5,372 nt of DNA from Anaerolineae bacterium (GTDB lineage: Bacteria; Chloroflexota; Anaerolineae; JAAYZQ01): positions 1 through 5,372 of the forward strand of contig JAFGIA010000157.1 in assembly GCA_016929795.1 (NCBI GenBank). Reading direction: 5' to 3'. A model generated the notes under the pieces. It was given only the letters and a program-made list of their open reading frames with translations. It had not been told where the DNA came from and ran no database searches. Positions 1 to 5,372 of the stretch are shown piece by piece. The stretch's first letter is position 1. Every line of letters begins with the position of its first letter. A program made the position numbers and the translations under genes.

Positions 1-123
1 CAGGGCCGGACCTACTACTATTGGCTGGAAGATGTGGATATCTATGGCGCCACGATGCGCCATGGCCCCATCTCGATCTCTTTGCTGCCGCACCGCTACT
101 ACCTGCCTCTGATACAGCGTTAG
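1..123 (+). CDS. C-terminal end of a secreted/surface protein (5' partial)
   Basis: An open frame enters from the left edge and gives 40 residues before TAG at 121-123. The visible part contains YYYWLEDVDIYGATMRHGP followed by ISISLLPHRYYLPLIQR. The first stretch has the look of the last beta-strands of a fibronectin-III-like or sandwich module that often closes large extracellular proteins. The short hydrophobic-aromatic YLPLIQR end resembles tails I recall at the very C-terminus of many secreted Chloroflexota proteins; its role is unknown to me and could be anchoring or sorting. Nothing can be said about the catalytic or binding part, which lies outside the window. It is followed by about 250 bases of non-coding DNA, so it is probably not in tight operon with the kinase gene. 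Reading frame and stop are clear; the function is unknown. Confidence 0.75.
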   Translation, partial: QGRTYYYWLEDVDIYGATMRHGPISISLLPHRYYLPLIQR

Positions 124-239
124 GAACCGCTGCGCAGCTTCGTGGACCGACCATCGGCTCCGACCTGTGAGAGATCGATCCTGCCACAATCCTTATATGC
201 ACCGTGTCTTTTGGATGGGTGCAGCGGTATATAGAGTGA

Positions 240-266
240 GCAGGGCATGCTACAAGCTTGCCCTGC
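240..266 (+). promoter_or_regulatory. Strong imperfect hairpin in the intergenic leader
   Basis: GCAGGGCA (240-247) is perfectly complementary to TGCCCTGC (259-266). Inside it, after a T-T mismatch, GCT (249-251) pairs with AGC (255-257) around an ACA loop. This gives 11 base pairs in total, most of them G-C. No run of T follows, since the next bases are GTGGGTGCGG, so it is not a standard Rho-independent terminator. It could be a Rho-associated terminator or 3' end stabiliser for the upstream gene, a 5' leader element of the kinase gene, or a protein-binding dyad. The structure is seen directly; its role is inference. Confidence 0.5.
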
Positions 267-363
267 GTGGGTGCGGTGTGCCAATCTCTGCTGAATGCGT
301 GTGAGAGATGAGAAGGATGCCACCCCGGTCTGCTGATTGCTGTTGCCGCGCTGCATAGTTGCC

Positions 364-371
364 GAAAGGGG
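364..371 (+). promoter_or_regulatory. Ribosome binding site deciding the kinase start
   Basis: The purine-rich GAAAGGGG ends five bases before the ATG at 377. This favours ATG 377 over the in-frame TTG at 359, which would place this Shine-Dalgarno-like tract inside the coding region. The ATG start also gives the normal short N-terminus (MELKQYF) seen before the first membrane segment of Wzz-type proteins. Confidence 0.65.
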
Positions 372-376
372 CCTTT

Positions 377-1909
377 ATGGAATTGAAGCAGTACTTTGAC
401 GCAATCAAAAAATGGTGGTGGCTGCTGGTCGCCTCGACGGCGGTAGCGGCAGTGGCCGGCTACCTCGGCGTCTCGCGCCAGCCGCGCATCTACCAGGCGG
501 CTACCACCGTGATCGTCGGCCAGGGCCTGCAAAGCGCGAATCCCAACAGCCAGGATCTCTACATCAGCCAGCAATTGGCCCAGACCTATCGCGAGATGGT
601 CACCCGGGGGCCGATCCTCGGCGGCGCCGCCAAGGCGCTGGGGCTGCCATACGCGCCCAACCCACAGAACGTCAATGCCTGGCTGGTGGCGGGCACTCAA
701 CTCATGGGCGTCGCCGTGCGGGATACTGATCCGGAGCGGGCCCGTGCCCTGGCCGATGCAATCGTACAGCAACTAATCCTTCAGACGCCCAACGAAATCG
801 CCGAGGATCAGGCTCGCCGGGCCTTCGTCCAGACCCAGCTGGCGAACCTGGAGCAGAGCATCCAGGGCACAGAGGCCGAGATCGTGGTCGAGCAGGCCAA
901 GCTGGATGCTGCAAACAGCGCCAGGGCCATCCAGCAGCACCTGGCGAACATCGCCGCCCTACAGGAGCGACTGTCGACCTACCAGGCCACCTACAGCTCG
1001 CTCCTGGGGAGTGTGGAAGGGCGAACCAACTATATCTCGGTTTTCGAGCCGGCCAGCACACCGACTCGACCCATCAGCCCCAACGTGATGATGACGGTCG
1101 CGATGGCGGCGGCGATCGGGCTAGCACTGGCCGTGGCAGGCGCCCTGTTGATCGAATTCCTGGATGACACAGTCAAGACGTCGGACGATTTGTGGCGCGC
1201 AGCGCAGTTGACCACGTTGGGCACCATTTCCCGCGCTGCGGGCAACGGAGAGAAGCCCAGGCTCGTCGCAGCAGAGGAACCGCAGTCCCACGTTGCCGAA
1301 GCGTATCGCGCACTGCGCACCAACGTCCGGATCTCTTCGGTGGATAAGCCAATCCACACTCTGATCGTGACCAGTCCCGGTGCCGATGAGGGTAAGAGCA
1401 CGACGGCAGCAAACCTGGCGGCCGTCGAGGCGCAGGCCGGCAAGTCGGTGATCCTGGTGGATGCGGACCTGCGGCGAGCGGCGCTGCACAAGTTCTTTTC
1501 GCTGACCAGCAAGGAGGGGCTGACCAATATCCTGGTTCAGGACGAGCTGTCGGTTGATGGCTGGCTGCAGGACACCGGGATCGAGAACCTGCGCCTGCTG
1601 ACGAGTGGCCCGCTGCCGCCCGATCCGGCCAACCTGCTGGGCTCGCAAAAGATGCACCATCTGATCGAGTGCCTGGAGCACGAGGCTGACCTGATCATTT
1701 TCGATACACCGCCCACGCTGGTCAGCGATGCGACGGTACTGACTCTCGAGGCCGACGCGGTTCTGCTGGTGGTTGATGCAGGGCGGACGCGACGTGGCGC
1801 GATACGGCGGAGCATGGAAGACCTGCAACGTGCCGGGGCTGACGTGCTGGGGGCCGTGCTGAATCGTGTACCGACAAAACCAGGGAAAGGTTACTATTAC
1901 TATGCATAG
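377..1909 (+). CDS. Polysaccharide co-polymerase / BY-family tyrosine autokinase (Wzz-Wzc type)
   Basis: A 510-residue inner-membrane protein that should control chain length and export of an exopolysaccharide or capsule, and autophosphorylate on C-terminal tyrosines. The Wzz half comes first: membrane segment about 13-32, an extracytoplasmic region with a helical, probably coiled-coil stretch about 145-205, a Pro-rich PTRPISPN motif at 229-236, then membrane segment about 238-260. The cytoplasmic kinase half follows: the oligomerisation motif EX2RX2R as EAYRALR (308-314), Walker A SPGADEGKST (333-342), Walker A' VILVDADLRR (358-367), and Walker B DLIIFDTPP (438-446). The tail is GYYYYA, with four tyrosines at 506-509. 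Fusion of both halves is the proteobacterial Wzc arrangement, but at about 510 rather than about 720 residues. Its last codons overlap the start of the next gene by 8 bases. ATG 377 is chosen over TTG 359 because of its ribosome binding site. The family call is firm; the polymer is unknown. Confidence 0.93.
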   Translation: MELKQYFDAIKKWWWLLVASTAVAAVAGYLGVSRQPRIYQAATTVIVGQGLQSANPNSQDLYISQQLAQTYREMVTRGPILGGAAKALGLPYAPNPQNVNAWLVAGTQLMGVAVRDTDPERARALADAIVQQLILQTPNEIAEDQARRAFVQTQLANLEQSIQGTEAEIVVEQAKLDAANSARAIQQHLANIAALQERLSTYQATYSSLLGSVEGRTNYISVFEPASTPTRPISPNVMMTVAMAAAIGLALAVAGALLIEFLDDTVKTSDDLWRAAQLTTLGTISRAAGNGEKPRLVAAEEPQSHVAEAYRALRTNVRISSVDKPIHTLIVTSPGADEGKSTTAANLAAVEAQAGKSVILVDADLRRAALHKFFSLTSKEGLTNILVQDELSVDGWLQDTGIENLRLLTSGPLPPDPANLLGSQKMHHLIECLEHEADLIIFDTPPTLVSDATVLTLEADAVLLVVDAGRTRRGAIRRSMEDLQRAGADVLGAVLNRVPTKPGKGYYYYA

Positions 1910-2753
1910 AGACGGGAAGAGCGCCACCAAGAGTATTACCTTGTGGCTGGCGGCCATCCTTTGTGGAGTGCTCACCATGGTTGCCCTCGCGGCATGCAGT
2001 GGCACGAAGAATGACATAGACGAAGACGATGCCGGATCGGACGTCGGTGGCGTCCAGATCCTGTTCCTGCATCACAGCACGGGTGGCGTGATCTGGGATG
2101 GCGGCGTTGCAGGTTGGTTTGATACTTACAACACCGAGCATGGCACGAGCTACCATATCACCGAACGGGCATACCCGGGGGATGGCTACCCCTGGGCCAA
2201 CTATCCCTACGACTATTGGAACATCTGGGTCGAGCACGAGGGAGACAGGCGATACAAGAAACAGGACACGCTCGAGATCATGACCGAGGCGTACGACGTC
2301 ATCGTCTGGAAGCACTGTTTCCCGGTCAGCGCAGTAGAAGCCGACAGTGGCTCCCCGGACATTAGCTCTGACGTCAAGTCGCTCGAAAACTACAAGCTGC
2401 AGTATGAAACACTCAAGGAAAAGATGCACCAGTTCCCTGAGACGCGTTTCGTTGTCTGGACAGGTGCAGCGCTGGTGGCAGGTGCAACCGACGAGGCACA
2501 GGCCACGCGGGCGCAGGAGTTCTTTCGCTGGGTCATCGACAGTTGGGACGAGCCAGGCGACAATATCTATGTCTGGGACTTCTGGCAGCTCGAAACGGAA
2601 GGTGGGCTCTACTTGCTGGACGAGTACGCAGCGAGCGCCGATGATTCTCATCCCAACGCCGCCTTTGCAGCCAGGGTGGCGCCCTACTTTGCGACGCGGC
2701 TCGTCGACGTGATCGAGGGGCGAGGGGACACGGGCAGCCTGACGGGCCAGTAG
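1902..2753 (+). CDS. SGNH-hydrolase-like lipoprotein, possible polysaccharide esterase
   Basis: A 283-residue exported lipoprotein. The N-terminus has a basic start, a hydrophobic stretch about 12-30 and a lipobox LAAC with the lipidated cysteine at 32, followed by an acidic spacer (DIDEDDAGSD). The mature domain opens with VQILFLHHSTGG (51-62), where a beta-strand leads to Ser59 in the place of the GDSL-type nucleophile block. It ends with DDSHPN (247-252), the Asp-x-x-His arrangement typical of the SGNH block V (likely D247, H250). Between them are FVVWTGAALVAG (183-194) and an Arg/Glu-rich helix, as in SGNH relatives. Family knowledge would make it an esterase or acyl-group remover; the substrate is inference from its neighbour. 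ATG 1902 lies inside the last codons of the kinase gene, with AGGGAAAGG at 1882-1890 as a spaced ribosome binding site. A GTG at 1866 in frame would put 12 polar residues before the signal peptide and is less likely. The SGNH assignment is moderate, since the canonical GDSL motif is absent. Confidence 0.7.
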   Translation: MHRDGKSATKSITLWLAAILCGVLTMVALAACSGTKNDIDEDDAGSDVGGVQILFLHHSTGGVIWDGGVAGWFDTYNTEHGTSYHITERAYPGDGYPWANYPYDYWNIWVEHEGDRRYKKQDTLEIMTEAYDVIVWKHCFPVSAVEADSGSPDISSDVKSLENYKLQYETLKEKMHQFPETRFVVWTGAALVAGATDEAQATRAQEFFRWVIDSWDEPGDNIYVWDFWQLETEGGLYLLDEYAASADDSHPNAAFAARVAPYFATRLVDVIEGRGDTGSLTGQ

Positions 2754-2767
2754 GGCCTTCCCCCCAG

Positions 2768-2796
2768 TTGGCGAACTCGCCAGGCTATGGTATAAT
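2768..2796 (+). promoter_or_regulatory. Sigma-70-type promoter with extended -10
   Basis: TTGGCG at 2768-2773 (four of six bases of TTGACA) is followed by exactly 17 bp and then a perfect TATAAT at 2791-2796. TG stands at 2788-2789, forming the extended -10 TGGTATAAT. Transcription would start near 2803 and drive the membrane stalk-protein gene at 2904 with a leader of about 100 nt. A 6-2-6 dyad, TGGCGA (2769-2774) and TCGCCA (2777-2782), covers the -35 box and part of the spacer and might be an operator. The same dyad could form a weak 5-bp hairpin, but no T-run follows, so it is a poor terminator for the gene before it. Confidence 0.65.
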
Positions 2797-2854
2797 GCCA
2801 GGGGTGAGGTGATTGAAGACGAGAACATCAGAGCCTTCATAGTCCGTCGGGGAG

Positions 2855-2880
2855 CTGAGACGATTTGCCGAGCGTCTCGG
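2855..2880 (+). promoter_or_regulatory. Leader hairpin in the 5' UTR of the stalk-protein gene
   Basis: CTGAGACG (2855-2862) can pair with CGTCTCGG (2873-2880) across a 10-base loop. The stem is eight base pairs including one T-G wobble; the inner six, GAGACG/CGTCTC, are perfect. It ends just before AAAGGA (2884-2889), the only plausible ribosome binding sequence for ATG 2904, so it might affect initiation or leader stability. The pairing is seen; the function is inference. Confidence 0.35.
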
Positions 2881-2903
2881 AGCAAAGGATCTGAACTGTA
2901 CGC

Positions 2904-4088
2904 ATGTGCGCTGCTGCCAGCCAGGCATGTCCTTATCTGGGCCGTTGTGAAGACCCTGGAAACTATTACTTTTTCCCCACCCCCGACAACTGCTGCCATG
3001 CCGAGAAACGGCCCGTCGCCATTGAACCAGCCTACCAGGCCAGGATCTGCCTGGGAGGGGACTGGAGCACGTGCCTGCGCTACAAGGCTGCCTTGGGCGC
3101 AGCCATGGAAGGCGAGCAGGTGGCAGTTTCCCCCCCGCAACCAGCAAAGCACAGGCTGTCCCCGTGGATCATTGGCGGCATATTGGCGGCCGGGGCAGTC
3201 CTGCTCGCAGCGGGTTTCTTGATCCTCGGTCCCCGGTTCAGGTCATCGCAGCCGCTACTGGTCACTTCCAGTCCAACCCCCAGCCAGGAGGCGATGACGT
3301 CTACGGTAGAACTGACGCCTGCCCCCTCAAGTCCAACGCCAGCAACGGTGGGCAGCGGTGAACCAACCCCCACCGCACCTCAGCCGAGTGCAAGCCTGAC
3401 ACCTACGGCCAGTTCCACCTGGACACCGACAAGCACGCCCACGCCAACGCGCACACCGACGCGCACGCCGACAGTAACAGCTACTCCCACGCCAACACGA
3501 ACGCCGGTCGTAACAAACACCAGCAGTCCAACACGCACGCCCCGCCTCACCTTCACCCCAACGCCGACGCCCAGCCGGACGCTGACAAACACGCCCCCTC
3601 CAACCGCGAGGCCAACCAGGAGGCCCACGGCAACCAGCACTCCCCTCTCCGCTCCTGCGTTGCTCGCTCCAACCGATGGGCAGGTGTTTTCGCAAGACGC
3701 AGAGATCGTTCTGGAGTGGCAGCCGCTGGTTGGGTTGCCCGACAATGGTTATTATGCGATCACCATAGCCTATTCTCACTTCGGGGCAACCTGGTACGAA
3801 GAGGTACCATGGACCCGAGACACGAGTTGGACGCTGAGTGATCGCAAGTACCTGCTGGACCTGTCCGACGACGGTTGGTTTTGGTGGTCCGTGCAGGCGA
3901 TGCGCCAGACCGGAGTGGACGCCGATGGCGACCCCGTCGGATTGGCGCTCGGACCTTCGAGCGAGATACGGACCCTGCGCTGGATGAAGGCAGGTGGCGG
4001 CGGCGAACCGACGCCGCCAGAGGCATCGCCCGCCCCGGCATCTACACCTTCCCCACGACCACCAACACCTTCCCCGCCGCCGCCGTGA
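2904..4088 (+). CDS. Membrane protein: Cys-rich N-domain, one TM helix, Thr/Pro stalk, Fn3-like domain
   Basis: A 394-residue protein of unknown function with four clear parts. Residues 1-62 hold seven cysteines (2, 9, 15, 30, 31, 49, 57) in the pattern [11 protein letters not shown]...DNCCHAE...ICLGGDW..C. I recall similar CPYLG/DDP short domains at the N-terminus of Chloroflexota proteins, often with LysM or stalk regions, possibly metal- or redox-binding. A single membrane helix spans about 88-108 with no signal peptide before it, so the cysteine domain is probably cytoplasmic. A Thr/Pro/Ser stalk covers about 122-250. Residues about 251-361 form a Trp-rich beta-sandwich (LLAPTDGQ..., FWWSVQA...) resembling fibronectin-III-like modules, and a Pro-rich tail ends in PTPSPPPP. 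The start is the first possible one after an in-frame stop at 2892-2894. Its ribosome binding sequence AAAGGA lies 14 bases away, so the exact N-terminus is uncertain. It has its own promoter and probably acts as an envelope or surface protein. Confidence 0.8.
   Translation: MCAAASQACPYLGRCEDPGNYYFFPTPDNCCHAEKRPVAIEPAYQARICLGGDWSTCLRYKAALGAAMEGEQVAVSPPQPAKHRLSPWIIGGILAAGAVLLAAGFLILGPRFRSSQPLLVTSSPTPSQEAMTSTVELTPAPSSPTPATVGSGEPTPTAPQPSASLTPTASSTWTPTSTPTPTRTPTRTPTVTATPTPTRTPVVTNTSSPTRTPRLTFTPTPTPSRTLTNTPPPTARPTRRPTATSTPLSAPALLAPTDGQVFSQDAEIVLEWQPLVGLPDNGYYAITIAYSHFGATWYEEVPWTRDTSWTLSDRKYLLDLSDDGWFWWSVQAMRQTGVDADGDPVGLALGPSSEIRTLRWMKAGGGGEPTPPEASPAPASTPSPRPPTPSPPPP
3267..3650 (+). repeat. Degenerate Thr-Pro coding repeat (surface stalk)
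   Basis: Roughly 128 codons are dominated by ACN and CCN, giving repeated TPT, TRTP and TPTPTRTP units with scattered Ser, Arg and Val. At DNA level it reads as a degenerate, C-rich, G-poor hexamer family around ACGCC(A/G)AC. The reading frame stays open throughout. Such Thr/Pro tracts are usually extended, often glycosylated, wall-spanning linkers. The repetition creates long false open frames on the opposite strand. Copy number could vary between strains by slippage or recombination. Confidence 0.8.
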
Positions 4089-4199
4089 TCATGAGACACA
4101 TCCTCAGCTGGCATGTAACCCGGAGCAATCTGGCAGATGCGATGCAGCATGTCGATAGAAGCCACGTTCATGGGTAGGTGAGACGCCGGCAAACGCAGT
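4089..4199 (+). other. Short intergenic gap without a confident gene
   Basis: About 110 bases separate the stalk-protein stop from the ribosome binding site of the next gene. I find no terminator with a T-run and no convincing promoter hexamers, so read-through from the upstream gene is plausible. A 28-codon frame (ATG 4091 to TAG 4175-4177) starts two bases after the previous stop, but it has no ribosome binding site and no recognisable features, so I do not call it a gene. Confidence 0.45.
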
Positions 4200-4205
4200 G
4201 GAGGG
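4200..4205 (+). promoter_or_regulatory. Ribosome binding site deciding a GTG start
   Basis: GGAGGG stands six bases before GTG 4212. This near-perfect Shine-Dalgarno site, together with the basic MKKQW start of a signal peptide right after it, fixes the start of the following gene on a GTG codon. The only upstream in-frame ATG (4170) runs into a TGA at 4179-4181. Confidence 0.85.
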
Positions 4206-4211
4206 ACGAAA

Positions 4212-5372
4212 GTGAAAAAACAGTGGCTAATCTGGATCTGCCTGTTCATGTCAGCATGGGCATTGATCACCATGTTTTCCAATCCCGCCCGTGCCCAAGG
4301 GGAGTGGAGTTACCAGAGGCTCATCACGATCGACCACACCCAGGTCGCAGGTGATTTGGACGATTTCCCTGTCCTCATCCGCCTCAGCGGTGACTGGCTC
4401 CGGTACCAGGCATCGGGCGATCCCGGTCACATCAGGCAGGAGGATGGTGGGGACATCCGTTTCACCTCGGCGGGCCACGTCCAGTTGGATCACGAGATCG
4501 AGCTGTACGACGGCACCAGTGGGACGTTGGTGGCCTGGGTGCGGATCCCGTCTCTGTCCAGCACATCAGATACCGAGATCTATATGCTGTATGGAAATTC
4601 AGACTGCGAGGATCAGTGGAACCCTGAGGCGGTGTGGGATGAGCACTTTGTGATGGTCCACCACCTGGAGGAGACGACAGGGCTCCATTTTGATTCCACA
4701 GGCAATCGGTACGCCGGCGAGGCCACGGTCGGCGTGGTTCAGGATGCGGTCGGCGCCATGGAAGGTACCCTGGACGGTGGGGATGAGTTTTTAGGGGGAA
4801 ATGACTGGGTGCGCGTGATCCCCTCCGCCGGATGGAGTGATCAGAACCAGGGCCAGCAGCGGGCTGTGATCAAGGGCGGCAAGATCTATGTCGTCGGTGG
4901 CGGAAACGACAGTCTTTCTTCCATGGACGCCTACATCTATGTGTATGACCTAGTCACAGGCGGCCCGCCGCAGCAGTCTCCCAGCATTGGCACCAACGAT
5001 TTTACCTCTTCCGAGACCGCGCCCGTCGTCGACGAGCCCATGGTCTATGCCGCCTCCACCTTTGGTCAGATATCAGCCTGGAACACAATCAGCAATACCC
5101 TCGTATGGACGACGACCGGGCTGAGCGTCTGGTCCAACCGGATTGAATACGACGGTTCCTACCTGTATGCCACGACGACGGACTACCGCGTGGTCAAGAT
5201 CGACGCGTCCAACGGCAACGTGGTGGCGGATTTCGACCTGGATCCCGACAACGACGATGAAAACGCCGTACCACCCTACCTGGATGACGTGAACGAGGCA
5301 GAGGATGTCGTCTATGCCATGGGAGACAGCTACTTGTACAAGCTCAACGCCTCCGACCTGTCAGAAGTCTCG
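4212..5372 (+). CDS. Exported DUF2341 protein with PQQ-like beta-propeller (3' partial)
   Basis: From GTG 4212 the frame stays open to the right edge, giving 387 residues with no stop. Residues 1-28 form a signal peptide (KK, hydrophobic core, cleavage after ARA at 26-28). Residues about 33-130 match the DUF2341 pattern: DDFPVLIRLS, GGDIRFTS, HEIELYD, LVAWVRIPSLSS, DTEIYMLYGN. Residues about 142-195 (VWDEHFVMVHHLEE, FDSTGNRYAG, GAMEGTLDGGDEF) look like the opening of a LamG/concanavalin-type sandwich. From about 215 on, the sequence becomes a beta-propeller with blades such as GGKIYVVGGG, YIYVYDLVTG, YLYATTTDYRVVKIDASNG and SYLYKLNAS, typical of PQQ-like repeats. DUF2341 proteins are usually extracellular, large and multi-modular, with presumed carbohydrate- or surface-binding roles; no catalytic motif is visible. 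The propeller is incomplete here. The gap before it has no clear promoter, so it may be co-transcribed with the stalk-protein gene. Domain calls are good; the function is unknown. Confidence 0.85.
   Translation, partial: MKKQWLIWICLFMSAWALITMFSNPARAQGEWSYQRLITIDHTQVAGDLDDFPVLIRLSGDWLRYQASGDPGHIRQEDGGDIRFTSAGHVQLDHEIELYDGTSGTLVAWVRIPSLSSTSDTEIYMLYGNSDCEDQWNPEAVWDEHFVMVHHLEETTGLHFDSTGNRYAGEATVGVVQDAVGAMEGTLDGGDEFLGGNDWVRVIPSAGWSDQNQGQQRAVIKGGKIYVVGGGNDSLSSMDAYIYVYDLVTGGPPQQSPSIGTNDFTSSETAPVVDEPMVYAASTFGQISAWNTISNTLVWTTTGLSVWSNRIEYDGSYLYATTTDYRVVKIDASNGNVVADFDLDPDNDDENAVPPYLDDVNEAEDVVYAMGDSYLYKLNASDLSEVS

Larger units (their letters stand above)
124..376 (+). other. Non-coding leader upstream of the tyrosine-kinase gene
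   Basis: No convincing gene lies here. The stretch holds an imperfect hairpin at 240-266 (listed separately), a weaker 6-bp inverted repeat TGCACC (198-203)/GGTGCA (218-223), and a 10-bp direct repeat TGTGAGAGAT at 166-175 and 300-309. The second copy can also pair with ATCTCT at 284-289. TATATA at 228-233 could serve as a -10 box, but no acceptable -35 hexamer stands 16-18 bp upstream, so I do not call a promoter. The region presumably carries the promoter of the kinase gene and possibly the terminator of the gene before it; neither can be placed firmly. Confidence 0.5.

Noticed and set aside
228..233. TATATA as a -10 box for the kinase gene
   Set aside because: No reasonable -35 hexamer lies 16-18 bp upstream, so it cannot be called a promoter from sequence alone.
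120..356. 78-codon open frame on the - strand in the leader
   Set aside because: It has no recognisable protein features, and the region shows hairpins and repeats typical of non-coding DNA.
359..376. TTG 359 as the kinase start
   Set aside because: It would place the GAAAGGGG ribosome binding tract inside the coding region and lacks its own; ATG 377 fits family N-termini better.
1121..2017. 298-codon open frame on the - strand inside the kinase gene
   Set aside because: It is antisense to clear Walker motifs and to the lipoprotein signal peptide, and its composition is typical of a GC-rich shadow frame.
2766..2784. Rho-independent terminator after the lipoprotein gene
   Set aside because: The TGGCG/CGCCA stem is only five pairs and is followed by CAGGCTATGG, not a T-run; the dyad is better explained as part of the promoter region.
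1722..3152. 476-codon open frame on the - strand
   Set aside because: It spans the antisense of the kinase end, the whole lipoprotein gene, the promoter and the start of the stalk gene. Its translation shows no domain or signal, and the + strand genes explain the region.
3380..3745. Val/Gly-rich open frame on the - strand
   Set aside because: The VGVRVGV repeats are simply the reverse complement of the Thr/Pro stalk codons.
4091..4177. 28-codon frame starting two bases after the stalk gene stop
   Set aside because: There is no ribosome binding site before it, only a CCG-rich tract; it has no membrane segment or motif and the length is within chance expectation.

Overview
This 5.4 kb window is moderately GC-rich, and every gene in it runs on the + strand. 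The protein styles point to Chloroflexota, probably an Anaerolineae- or Caldilineae-like lineage. The clues are a C-terminal YLPLIQR tail after a beta-rich end, a short Cys-rich CPYLG domain joined through one membrane helix to a long Thr/Pro stalk, and a DUF2341 plus beta-propeller secreted protein. This assignment is inference from remembered family style. No rRNA or marker gene is present to prove it.

Layout: (1) 1-123 is the last 40 codons of a secreted or surface protein. (2) 124-376 is a non-coding leader with a strong imperfect hairpin at 240-266 and a repeated 10-mer. (3) 377-1909 encodes a one-piece Wzz/BY-kinase, a polysaccharide co-polymerase fused to a tyrosine autokinase, ending in a four-tyrosine tail. 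(4) 1902-2753 encodes an SGNH-hydrolase-like lipoprotein whose start codon lies inside the tyrosine-tail codons of the kinase, so the two are probably translationally coupled. (5) 2754-2903 holds a well-formed promoter (TTGGCG, 17 bp, extended -10 TGGTATAAT) with a small dyad across its -35/spacer region, then a roughly 100-nt leader containing a hairpin. (6) 2904-4088 encodes the Cys-domain/TM/Thr-Pro stalk/Fn3-like surface protein. (7) 4089-4211 is a short gap ending in a strong ribosome binding site. (8) 4212-5372 is the first 387 codons of a large exported DUF2341 protein that turns into a PQQ-like beta-propeller and runs off the window.

How they may work together: the kinase and the lipoprotein form a pair that would fit export and surface modification of an exopolysaccharide or capsule. 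No glycosyltransferase, Wzx or Wzy gene is in view to confirm this. The downstream genes look like a separately promoted cell-surface group. The theme is the cell envelope, and I see no mobile element, CRISPR array, phage or defence signature. The most unusual points are the atypical SGNH-like lipoprotein coupled to the kinase, the Cys-cluster/stalk architecture, and a LamG-like segment that appears cut short and replaced by a propeller.
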